This document shows, piece by piece, positions 10,826 to 21,305 of a DNA stretch of 64,000 nucleotides. How positions within the stretch are numbered: position 1 is the stretch's first letter; each line of letters starts with the position of its first letter. This DNA comes from Telopea speciosissima (taxonomy: Eukaryota; Streptophyta; Magnoliopsida; Proteales; Proteaceae): assembly GCF_018873765.1 (NCBI RefSeq), contig NC_057918.1, positions 11,974,862 through 12,038,861 on the forward strand. The letters are read 5' to 3'. The position numbers and the translations under genes were made by a program. The notes beneath the pieces were generated by a model, which saw only the letters and a list, made by a program, of their open reading frames with translations, did not search any database and had not been told where the DNA came from.

Positions 10826-12967
10826 TTGGATATGGACAATCCAATGACTTCGCCGGTTGAAGCCAGTGGTCAAGATGATTATGTTAATTATAAGCCTCGG
10901 ATCGGCATGACGTTCATATCGGAGATTGATGCATATGATTTTTACAATCGGTATGGAGGAATAGTTGGTTTTAGTATTAGAAGAGATTATGGACATAGGT
11001 TAAAGGAAGATAGGACAATCATAAAACAAAGGAGATTTGTATGTTGTAAACAAGGACATCGAAAAAAGGACAAGAGATATGTTAACACGACCATGCCTCG
11101 TGCGGAAACCAGAACCGATTGTCCTGCAAGAATGGGAATTTCTAGATTGGCTAATGGACAGTACGAATGCCGTGATTTTTTTGATGATCATAATCATTTA
11201 CTTCATACACCAGCTACTAGTCCTTTGATGCGGTCTCAGCGTACTATAGGTTTGGCTAATGATACCGGTAGCAGGCCCAATACCACTTTTGGTTTAATGG
11301 GTATGCAAGCAGGGGGAAGTGAAAACCTCGGTTACACCAAGGGAGATCTTAGGAATTATCTTCGAACTAAACGTCAGCGTGGTTTAGCCTATGGTGAAGC
11401 TGGTAGTTTGTTAGCATATTTTGAAAACCAAGCAAGGCTGAACCCATCTTTTACATACTCTTTGCAGTTGGATAATGAAGAACAGATAACAAATATATTT
11501 TGGGCAGATCCTAGGATGATCATTGATTATTCAATTTTTGGTGATGTTGTTATCTTTGACACTACATTTTGCACAAACAAAGAGTACAGGCCGTTTGGTG
11601 TTTTTTCGGGATTCAACCATCATAGAGGTGTAATCATATTTGGAGCAGCCCTTCTATATGATGAGACGACTGAATCTTTCAAATGGTTGTTTGAGACATT
11701 CTTGGAGGTTCATGGGCAAAAGAATCCCATTACCATTTTTACTGATCAAGATGTTGCAATGGCAAAGGCAATAGTTGAGGTATTACCTAAGACATGGCAT
11801 GGATTGTGTATCTGGCATATAATGCAAAATGGGATAAAACATCATGGTAATCTGATGAAGAATGGGTCACCTTTTCTTAAGGATTTGAATAAATGCATAT
11901 TTCATTATCAAGATGTAGAGGAATTTGAGAATGCTTGGAAAAAATTGCATGATGAATACCAACTTGAGAATACATCATGGTTAGACCAGATTTATGAAAT
12001 TAAAGAGAAATGGGCACGATGTTATATGAAATACACTTTCACATTAGGTGTGAGGAGCACACAACTAAGTGAAAGTATTAACAGTGATTTGAAAAAGTAT
12101 TTAAGATCCAGTTTAGATCTTGTGCAATTTTTTAAGTATTTTGAACGGGTTGTGGAAGATAAACGTACCAATGAATTGAAGGCTGAGTTTGAAGCAAGAA
12201 ATACGTTTCTTGAGAGCATGAGTTCCAAAAACTTTGTATTGAGACAAGCAGGAAAAGTTTACACCCCTTATATATTTAAACAATTTCTAGAGGAGTATGA
12301 ATGGATGGCTGCTTGTGTCATAAAATCTCGTAAGGGGGATGATATCTTCTGTGAGTATGTGGTTGGATTGGTTGATGAGGAAATGAACTTTGTGGAAGGG
12401 GAATATGTGGTCTTGTATAAGCCATCTGAGCATTTGATAGAATGTAGTTGCAAAAAATTTGAGACATTTGGCATCCTTTGTTGTCATGCTTTGAAAGTCA
12501 TTGATGTACTAGATTTGAAGTGTATTCCTGATAAGTATATTTTAAGGAGATGGACACGGACAGCAAGAAACATTGTGGTGGAGGACAGTAAAGGTAAACA
12601 AGTTGTTGAAGATGTTCATTTGAATTGCACACATCGTTTTAGGTTTCTTGGTCATATATTTCTTGAGCTAGCAATCCAAGCATCTAACTCAGAAACTGGT
12701 TTTGAGATGGCCAAAAGTTGTGCCTATGTTATGGGTCAACAACTTGCAGCATTGGATCTTGATAGTCCCAATACAGAAGCTTCAGTTAACTGTTTTGATG
12801 TCAACACTGAATTAGTGCTCAAAAAGAAAAAAGTTTGGAAAGGTGAATTTGTGAAAAGCCTCATTTATGGTTCATTTTTTTATGTTAATTTTTCTGTGTA
12901 TGGAGGCTTTAACCATTCTTTGTATCCATTGATGCAGAGTGGAACTTTTGGTGAGGCTGAGACATAA
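10826..12967 (+). CDS. MULE transposase, FAR1/FHY3-like
   Basis: A single open frame of 713 residues with all parts of a FAR1-type transposase. The N-terminal FAR1/WRKY-GCM1-like zinc-binding region (about 30-130) has C73/C74, C99, C115 and H122-N-H124. The DDE core has D245 (IFDTTF), D307 (IFTDQD), the C328-x2-H331 insert (CIWHIMQN) and E416 (TQLSESIN). The SWIM zinc finger (538-556) has C540-x-C542 and C552-x-H554. This enzyme family binds TIRs and cuts and pastes Mutator-like elements. FHY3 and FAR1, light-signalling transcription factors, are domesticated relatives. A possible intron near 12842-12936 (GTGAAT...GATGCAG) would change only the extreme C-terminus. Because the ORF lies between matching TIRs, I call it a transposase rather than a host FRS gene. 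Confidence 0.9.
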   Translation: MDMDNPMTSPVEASGQDDYVNYKPRIGMTFISEIDAYDFYNRYGGIVGFSIRRDYGHRLKEDRTIIKQRRFVCCKQGHRKKDKRYVNTTMPRAETRTDCPARMGISRLANGQYECRDFFDDHNHLLHTPATSPLMRSQRTIGLANDTGSRPNTTFGLMGMQAGGSENLGYTKGDLRNYLRTKRQRGLAYGEAGSLLAYFENQARLNPSFTYSLQLDNEEQITNIFWADPRMIIDYSIFGDVVIFDTTFCTNKEYRPFGVFSGFNHHRGVIIFGAALLYDETTESFKWLFETFLEVHGQKNPITIFTDQDVAMAKAIVEVLPKTWHGLCIWHIMQNGIKHHGNLMKNGSPFLKDLNKCIFHYQDVEEFENAWKKLHDEYQLENTSWLDQIYEIKEKWARCYMKYTFTLGVRSTQLSESINSDLKKYLRSSLDLVQFFKYFERVVEDKRTNELKAEFEARNTFLESMSSKNFVLRQAGKVYTPYIFKQFLEEYEWMAACVIKSRKGDDIFCEYVVGLVDEEMNFVEGEYVVLYKPSEHLIECSCKKFETFGILCCHALKVIDVLDLKCIPDKYILRRWTRTARNIVVEDSKGKQVVEDVHLNCTHRFRFLGHIFLELAIQASNSETGFEMAKSCAYVMGQQLAALDLDSPNTEASVNCFDVNTELVLKKKKVWKGEFVKSLIYGSFFYVNFSVYGGFNHSLYPLMQSGTFGEAET

Positions 12968-15900
12968 GAAGCATAAAAGAGTCCAAGCAAGAATTCAGCA
13001 GCAAGGATCCTGCAAGAATTCAGCATCGATTATATTGAATGCCTTTGAGAGTGGTGGTTGAATCGGATATAGCTCTCTAAGTTTGAAAGAAAGTGAAACT
13101 AAACTTGTAGACATCAGCAATTCACACCTCGTATTAATCCTTCTGGTTGAAATTTTATTCATCAATTCACAATCCCAGTGTGTGTGTCTGTGTTTCATAA
13201 AACTGTTGAGCATCTTAATGTTGGAGTGGTTTCATTTTCCATATTGTATTAACGATGACTTCTTTATCTTAGTATTAGTTTTTCCATTTGAAATGTTTAA
13301 TTGTTAAGGGAGAAGTTATATATCAATTAATGAGGTTATTGAAGGTATCTGATTGATTTGTTTGTTTTTGACATACTGATATTCTTAATTCATGTTAACG
13401 CATAATCTGAACATTGAGGTTCCTATAATGGGATATTCTCACTTCAACATGTGGCTAACCACTATGGAGACTGAATCGTCTGTATACCACATGTGTAAGG
13501 ACAGAATACGATAGGGCTATGGGCAAGTAACTCTTATTTGGGTGACTAATAGTTCGCCACTAAGAATATGGACTGATCATTTATATGATCATAATTTATA
13601 AATTTCTCTTTTATGAGAATTTTTCATTTTGTGAGATAGTTATTGATTATATTATAGTCCATGATACAAAAAAAAAAAGTTGATTGCTTAGAGGGCTATA
13701 TTATACATTGTGGTTGCTTTTGGTATAGAAAGTTTATGATATGACGTTTTTCATTTATGACTCAAGTCAATTGTGCTGTACTTAGAACATGTACGCTTTA
13801 TGATCAAGTATTTGCTCAAACAGAGAAGAAACATACAGATATGCTTTTGATACAATTTTCGCCAAATTCTGTGTTTATAATTTCAGTCCACCATAATCAG
13901 ACATGTTGTTATAAGTTCCTCAACCCTGTGGCAACATCATTGCTACTGTAATGCACACTCTGCTCAGAGACCATATAACTGTACTTTAATATGATCAATT
14001 AAACATTATCAGAACACACGTATTTCACCTGTGAATGAGACAAGAAACTGATGCAAGTCATAAGCATCAAAGTGTCAAACCCAGCATAAACAATCGGCAC
14101 TCCTGGGTCAGTCTGACAAGAGGATTGGCATAATTAGATGTTAAACTACAAATAATTTACACAGCTAAAACAATAGTAAATCTGGGCAAGGATTCAAAGA
14201 TCAGTATTGCAGGACAAACAGTTCATAACTGTATGTCTGTAACCAATCCAGATTGTTCTGGATCCTTCCAGTCCAATAAGGATACGGATTGGATAAATAT
14301 GAATAATCCATACCAATATTTTAAACCATGAATCTGAAAGAAAGAACGAAAATAATTAATAAAGACATCATCTTCAAATCGAGGCCACTACTCCCAATGG
14401 CATCTACAATTTCAATTTTTATACCATTTATATCAATTGGTAGCTTTGAGCCAGGGCGCCTTACTCCAACAAATTTCCCCTCTTGATCATATAGAAATAT
14501 TGACTGAAGATCCCAAGCTAGCATTGATCTGGATTTTTTTGTGGCATGGGGGATTATGGAGGGAGACACAAAACAAAAGACTGAAAATACAACGTTGACA
14601 GTTGGAGGATCAAATAACCGGGGATTTTTTCTTTTAACCTCACAAGATTATGCCAACTCCAACAAATGAACAAACCATCCACACCATGTCCCACTGACTC
14701 AGTTTGGAGGAGCAAATAACCCTGTTAATCCCGATTCCAAAGTGGCTGGAAACTATCATGGTAAATTTGAAAATCTATAGAGCAGAATCATCTCCACTCC
14801 ATGATGAACACCAATTTCTCACCCTAACAATGTAAATCAAAACAATACAGATAATCCTGCTGCTTGGATTTTCAAGGCTGCAATCCTTCATGTACACAAC
14901 TAATCATCATCACCACTACTTGAATAATTAAGTCATTAGAATCCAAGAAAAAAATTCCTACACGTTAGAATCCGCTCTAGTTATGCAAAAGTGATACAAA
15001 AAATTACAGAAACAACTAATCCACAACACCACTACTTGAATAATTAAGTCATTAGACCAAGCAAAAATTCTCACACATTATAATCCGCTCTAGTTAATCG
15101 AAAATGATACAAAAAAGATCAGAACATCTACTAGAACTTAATGTTTCAAACTTCCGTACTAGACTACACTTTAATCTCGAAACAAAAGGTAAATAATAGC
15201 AACAGACACAATAATACGCCATACGATAACGAGGTTTCTAATATCAAACACTAGATAGTGTTGACAGTTGTCTCTATGTGTTTGATATTGAGTTGCATGA
15301 TTAGGGCCAATATCACGAACATGATCATGAATAGTAGGGGATGATGAAGATTCATCGGCCTTGTGGTTGCTCACCCACATGAAGGAATTTGGATGATCAT
15401 AATTTGCAGGGCATTGTTAAAATCATCGACTGTAATTACGTTCAGTATGTGCGTGCTTCAACACCATCTCACCTTGTCCACATGGACACATAGGTAATGA
15501 AGTGTTCATTGTCCTGCAATATTAAGAAAGTTGGATTAGAGATTTTAAAAGTAGTCAAGAATTTGTTATAAATCAAGCAAAGTAAGAAGAGAAAAATCAG
15601 CAACATGATAAGATTTGAATAGATTGCCTGAGAATCCAAGATGTTAAATTAAAGCTGAAATAATTTTAAAATTTAAGCCCCCACTAGCCTAGCTCTCGGC
15701 TAAGAGGCCCAGCCCAATTAGAGGGCCAGCAAGCTCCTCTGGCCTAGTTCTCAGCTAGGAGGCCCAGCCCAATTCGTGGGCTTATTCCAGCCCATCTATG
15801 GGCTTATTAGTTTAGCTACTTAAGTTTTATTTTGAGTTTTTTAATTTGATTTATTAAGTGTCCTAGTTAAGCTATGTTCTTTTAAGTAGACTAGGATATA

Positions 15901-17040
15901 ACCTGAGTTCTATTTTATGTGTTTCATATTCTGTTTTGTGATTCAGGTACTGGTTTTTCTATCAATCGATTACTATCTCTGACCTTAGATCTAATTTCTG
16001 ATTTTGTTTAGTTTTATTTCTCTGATCTAATTGCTATTGTTGGTGATCAATCCTTGTTATTATCAACTCCATTAACCACTGTTTCCAGAACTTGCGGTTC
16101 CCCTATTTTGGAACCAGTTTTCAACCTAAAACTTTGGTAATTGCAAGCTGATCTACTGGTCAGATTGAGCCTATCTTTTGGGGTTTTCAAGTGATACCTT
16201 GGAGGAGAACTCGACCCAAGTTTTGGGCCATTCCCATATCCTAGGAGAAGAACTCGACCTAGGAGGATTTTGACTGGGAGGTTATTCTCTCAATCCCCCA
16301 CAAATAACATAGAATTCTAGTGTCTTCTCAGCTGAGTAAAAGATGTTTCCAAAAGAACTTGAATTGTTAAGAAGCAGCTGGTATTAAAAAATGTTTGTTG
16401 CTTACTAAAACAATTACAGAAGCACATGATTTTGCCTGGTATCTGTTGCTCCTATGAAATTCTACTAGAAGAACATCATTCTTTATTTGGCTTTACTTCA
16501 CCCAGTTTATTTTTGAGCAAGTTCTGTCTTCACACTCTAGCACTGTTTTATTTCACTAATTAGCCTTATTAGATTTCATTTACTTTATGTTAGAGATCTT
16601 CCCATATTTCACTTCAGCTTACTTGGAATGCAAGAAGCCAAGTAATTATAATGAATATAAAGTTGCCTGATCTCATCCTGGTGGCTGGACATAATTTGGG
16701 AAATACTAGTCTTTCTATTATTTTCAGAACTATTAGGCTAGGGGTAGACTCAGTGGGTTGAGATCCTCAGTTCTGCTGTCCACTGTATCATCAATTCCTG
16801 TTTCTTCCACAGCGTAGCCACTGTATCATCAACTCCTTCTGTACATGACTGTGATCAAAGAGAATCTATTTTTGGTTCACTAACATCGTAATCATAATTA
16901 GTATCTCCTTCCTTGTCTACTGGTGCATCTTCTTTCTGTTGTATGTTAATATCTTTATTCAAGAAATCTTGTTCACACGTGTTGGGAAGAATTATTTCTG
17001 TTTACTAATGGAGAAATGTTCAATGAGCTAATGAAAATAT
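12968..17040. other. MULE internal region without recognised gene
   Basis: About 4 kb between the transposase and the right-end repeats. Only short open frames occur and none shows a domain. Visible structure: a 116-bp tandem duplication with units at 14911-15026 and 15027-15130 (both starting CACCACTACTTGAATAATTA), and at 15640-16310 a stretch with doubled phrases (CTCGGCTAAGAGGCCCAGCCC / CTCAGCTAGGAGGCCCAGCCC; GGAGGAGAACTCGACCCAAG / AGGAGAAGAACTCGACCTAG) that resembles a decayed LTR. No conserved second MULE gene was seen. Confidence 0.5.
14911..15130. repeat. Tandem duplication, 116-bp period
   Basis: Two units, each beginning CACCACTACTTGAATAATTA and containing AATCCGCTCTAGTTA and TGATACAAAAAA. 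They differ by small substitutions and indels. Confidence 0.8.
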
Positions 17041-17519
17041 AATTTTGGTTTTTTAATCACCAAATTCACTTAGAAAAAATTTCCCCCCTAAGAAACAGAA
17101 TCCATCATCATGAAGCAGTCGAATATGCACCCCATATTGTGAACTACCACACACACACACGCACAGAGAGAGAGAGAGAAGCAAAGACACATGTGTGCAA
17201 AAATAGAAACCATCAACAAACATTAACACTAAAGAAACCAAACCCGAAGGAAGGTAGGGGGTACTGTAAGCATTGAGATGGGGTGGACGAAAGATTTTTC
17301 GGAGACAAAATTAGAGAAAGCCAAAACAACCCAAGTGTTAGAAAAGCAACACCCAATTCCACCACAAATGACCAAAGGAGCAATCGTTGTCTCTTCCTCT
17401 CCCATCTCTGCTAAAACCCATTAAAAGCAAACAGTTGAAAGTAATCCAGTGATCATGAACCAGCTATGTACAAAAAGAATCCAAAAGTTAAGAAACAGAA
17501 TCCATCAACATACATTAAC

Positions 17520-17650
17520 ACACACATATATTTAATCTTGCAGCAAATCATGAACAATATACCCATCAGACTCAGAATTTTTTTTTTCACCCTAAGAAAC
17601 AGAATCCATCTACAAACATTGACAAATTTAGGGAATTACCACACACACAA

Positions 17651-17687
<37 letters not shown>

Positions 17688-18163
17688 CGGAATACAAAAA
17701 AAATCTCTCATTTGCTCTTTATTCTCATCAACAAAATGCCTTATTTAGGGTTTGAAATACTTACATTGAGATAAAAAAGAGGAAGAAGACGAGAGGTTGC
17801 ACACGACGTTTCTTTCTTAGGGCAAATGCCTCCAGCGACGATTAGGGAAGACGATTTGCAGATTGCAGAGGTGAGAGGAAGAAGACGAGAGGTTGCAGAG
17901 GTGAGGAGATGAAGAAGAGGAGAGGAAGAAGACGCTGTTGCTTCCAGGGTTCCATCTCTCGGGGTCCTAAGAACCTAGGTTATTTTTTTGTTTTGAAACC
18001 CAAGCCGACCAGTCGGTTTTGGTCTATTGTGGCCAGATTTTCCTCACTTTTGAATTAATTTGAAATTTGACCGTTGAATCGGGATAAGGCCAAGTGTCAC
18101 TCTCACCGACCTGGGCAGGACGATGGCAAGTCTCTTTTTGGCAGTAGAGGATCTGAATCCTAA
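17520..18163 (-). repeat. Right terminal inverted repeat of MULE
   Basis: Reverse complement of the left TIR, with small insertions such as the extra GAGGAAGAAGACGAGAGG-like purine blocks at about 17860-17935 and a long (AG)n at 17652-17686. The inner phrase AAGAAACAGAATCCATC, which marks the TIR interior, occurs three times here (about 17090, 17490 and 17593) against one to two in the left TIR, so the right side grew by local duplication. The mirrored splice donor (ACTTAC at about 17757) is also present, so a minus-strand transcript could start here. Confidence 0.85.
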
Positions 18164-18456
18164 TCTTAATGCTCAAACGTGACAACCTTTGGGCTTGTGC
18201 AGTGTAATGTGAAGTCCAACATATGTGGTCTGAAAACAGATGATGCCAACACTTGGGTGCTTTGGATTTTGGTGAGAAGATTCATAGTTACATCGATGAA
18301 CATGACTATGCAGATGCTTTCAATATTCAAATTTACTTATTGCAATGGACTCGAGATGCGGTTGTATGGGTAAGGCCTTTCAAGTGTTTCAGGGATGTCC
18401 AAGAGGAATGTGGTTACCTGGAGTGCAATGATATCGGGCATGGCAATGAGTGGTAA
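18160..18456 (+). pseudogene. PPR protein pseudogene, 3' part
   Basis: Continues the PPR gene interrupted by the MULE. Around 18174-18240 a decayed text resembling RDNLGLCSVM and SPTYV is followed by KTDD. Then LGALDFGEKIHSYIDEHDYA is read at about 18253-18315, and WSAMISGMAMSG at 18417-18456, in a different frame. Short deletions have removed parts of the intervening repeats (for example the motif expected between KTDD and ANTLGALDFG). It ends where a SINE-like repeat begins. The block order matches the PLS-class PPR protein inferred at 7863-9196, so the two pieces come from one ancestral gene. Confidence 0.75.
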
Positions 18457-18479
18457 AGAAAGACGTGCCATCTTACCAT

Positions 18480-18690
18480 TTATTTTTTTTTGTTTTTTTG
18501 CTAAGGAGGGTGTCCAGAGTCCAGACCTTCAGCCCCCCAACTAGTCCCCCGGCCACACGCATATGCCCCTACACACATGCATTGGGTTTGCACGAGATCC
18601 TATGAGACAATATAAGCCATGGGGCTGGCCCAAAGGGCGTAAGGGGAGTCGAACTCAGGATGCATGGTATGTAAATAAATTTCCATATCA
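18480..18690 (-). mobile_element. Possible tRNA-derived SINE
   Basis: On the minus strand there is a tRNA B-box-like word (GAGTTCGACTCCCC, plus positions about 18642-18655) and an A-rich tail (T-rich at 18481-18500 on plus). The middle contains a GC-rich block with CCGGGGGACTAGTTGGGGGG. No matching target duplications were found, so the limits are approximate and another repeat class is possible. Confidence 0.35.
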
Positions 18691-18699
18691 TGATTGAGA

Positions 18700-21297
18700 T
18701 GTGGCACCATGATTCTGACATACTTCTTGTTGGATGGCAGGAACAATTAGTAATTCTACAAAGCATGCCAGAAGGATCTTAAATGTCAACTAAAAGGATG
18801 AGCCTTCAAAGTTTGATCTGATGAAGGTGGAAAACATTTGTGAAGTGCTTCCCTGGAGGAATGTTTGAAGACGGGGTTCAGAAACTGATATTCCAAATTA
18901 AGCTTTCATGGTATTTTCCTTTGTCTCTATTTTCTGGGCTTGTTAGTTTATACAATAAATGTTAAACCACACTCCATATCTTGAAAATATTTGTCTCTAA
19001 ACGTTATGAATTCTACCATATTTTTCCTATAATCTGGACCAGAAAGCCCTAAACTGATAGATGTTTGATCAACTCTGTAAAACCGAAGAGCTTACGAGTC
19101 ACAAGATGTGGTGCTGGTTTTGTCTAATCGTTGAGTTTCTGAAGTATGAATCAGATAGATCATTTCCTGAATCCTGACACCTTTAAGCTCTCATTGAAAT
19201 GCATGGATCAATTTTATCCCTTTTTATTGAGTTCAGTGTTTGGTTTCAATTTGTATAGTTCATACTTTGACAAAGGTTGTGTGACTTGAAGGAAAACATT
19301 GCCCAATTTTTATGCTTATTCTACTAAATTTGGTTTGCAGTTTGTGTGTATCTGAGTTAGGTATCCATTCTTACCTTCAATTTGGGAATGCTACCGCTGG
19401 CTACCTCATTTCAGAGCTCTTCAGCTATGAATTTGGGTAGACTGGATTTCAACTTTAAAACTATTGATCCTCAACTCAACTCAACAAAGCCTTATCCCAG
19501 CTATTTGTGGAGTTGGAAAAATGTCGGGGCTTTTGATCCTTTGCTTCCTTAACATTTGGAGATAACTGCAGCTGCCTTGTTTTCAGCACATGCTTGAGTC
19601 ACTCTCCTGACTAGTAAAATTTTGAGGTGAAGATGACAAGTTCTGTCTTATTATTAATTGTACTGTAGCTGTATCACAGAACAGGAGATAATAGCGGAAG
19701 TAACTGATGATTGGGACATCTACACCACTAAGTGGATTCTTTTGGTCCTCTACCGCACTTTGCTTTGTACTCTCCCTGTCTTTCTGGTGCCTGAATTGCT
19801 GGAGCAAAAGCTTTAGCAAGAAGTACTTAGTGCACTACATCTGATCATGTTGGTGTAATCATTCTCATGGCTTCCCTGGAATTTCAAGAGAACTGAACTT
19901 GTTGAGAGGGCTTGTTGCATGAGTGGCTTTTGGTACCACAGACTCGCTAGACTGAAGTTGCTTATTCCCTGCACCCAAGGCGCTTTTCTACTTCATATTC
20001 CCAGCAAACTGATACTATTTCTACAGAATGTTATTTTATTCACGTACAGGGCAGGCAGATTTACCTAGTAGTGTTGCAGAAAGTATTCTATGGCTACTCA
20101 TGGAGATGTGAAGGGGAGAAAGTTTTGGTAAATGCTAGATCTGCAATATTTGGGTTGCACAGTCTATAAGTACAAAGGCGTTAGGTACAATCTGATTTAA
20201 GATACACACCATCAATAGCTTAAAAAGGATTCCAATTTGCCATGATTTAAAGTGATAATTGAGCAGCCAAGAGCCAAATCAGACATTTAAAAGTTTTAAA
20301 CATGGTTGAACCCTGAACCCTATCCTCCCAATTGGAATCTTTTTGAAGCTATTGATTGTGTGGATCTTAAATCAGACTATACCATAATGTTTGTCGTTAC
20401 TTAAAATGTTATATGAATGGTCATGATCCAAATCAAATTTAAAAAAACTGTAAAAACATGATGTGAATCATATCCTTCCGATTGGAAATTTTTATAGATA
20501 TAGAAATTAGGGCATTTTGATCATTTCATCAAGACCCTTCCTTTTTTGTAATTTTTTATTCAAGTAGCTATAGTTGGATGGTTGGGAGTCAGGCTGACAT
20601 ATTGCCGGAGGGTGTTAAGCTAAGGTTTTAATCCTTAAGACTTAGGAAAGCACCAAGGCCGCAACATGCAGCCTTACAGAGATCTTCAGTTGTTTTGGTG
20701 GCATATTTGGAATCTCTTCAAACATTTGTCTTCTTCCCAATATGATGCCCTTGAGCTGGTTGGGGCAGACTATCATTCTCCAAAGTAGTTTGTTTGGGAA
20801 CTCTTCATTTGATAGTTTGCTATTAGGGGGGGAAGAATTTTTATATAGCTTGCAGTTGTTGTTCTATAGAGTATTATTATCACCAATTATTTTATGGTTT
20901 AATTTGAAATTGGTATTTGTTTGATGTTTCTTCCTTTAACCAGTGATTAGTGATGTTGATACTGATCCACTGTTGCTTCTTTGTAAAAGTTATAGGGACT
21001 ATTACAGATAATTTGCCATGGATATACTACAGAGAAATTTATCAATGAAGAAATAAATCAGGGTCATGTTTCTTTCTGTTGCAGGGACAACCAATCATGT
21101 CCTCAGCTGTCGGCGATTTTTTTTTTCGGGTCAGTCTTCAGATACTTTGCCTCTTTTAAATAAATATGGGTTGATTAAACTAGGTAGATACTCAAATGTG
21201 CATTTTAATTGGACGGAATGTAAAGTCGCTCTTTTACTATTCTACTTCACAGATTGAAGACGGCTTTGAGATGAGGTGGTAGTTTGTGTGGGTGTGT
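18700..21297. other. Intergenic DNA without recognised gene
   Basis: About 2.6 kb with only short open frames and no domain I recognise. No tandem repeats or hairpins of note. Confidence 0.5.
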
Positions 21298-21305
21298 GTT
21301 TTGGG

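Larger units (their letters stand above)
9180..18163 (+). mobile_element. Mutator-like element (MULE), FAR1/FHY3 clade
   Basis: A ~9 kb DNA transposon bounded by long terminal inverted repeats (about 9180-9765 and 17520-18163), carrying an open transposase frame at 10826-12967. It lies inside a PPR pseudogene whose two halves flank it. Sequence between the transposase and the right TIR (13.0-17.0 kb) has no recognisable second gene. It includes a 116-bp tandem duplication at 14911-15130 and an LTR-like stretch at about 15640-16310. The exact ends are uncertain because TTAGGATTCA occurs in inverted form at both edges and no clean 9-bp target duplication could be fixed. The long TIRs plus the MULE-type transposase make the class assignment firm. 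Confidence 0.88.

Noticed and set aside
10826-12967. Host FRS (FAR1-related) transcription factor
   Set aside because: The frame lies between long matching TIRs and inside a broken PPR gene, so a transposase of a MULE explains it better.
15640-16310. Possible solo LTR inside the MULE
   Set aside because: Some phrases look LTR-like, but no end motif with matching flanking duplication or internal domain could be shown, so it is not listed as an element.
18628-18660. tRNA-like B box as a tRNA gene
   Set aside because: No cloverleaf could be formed around it; a SINE is more likely.
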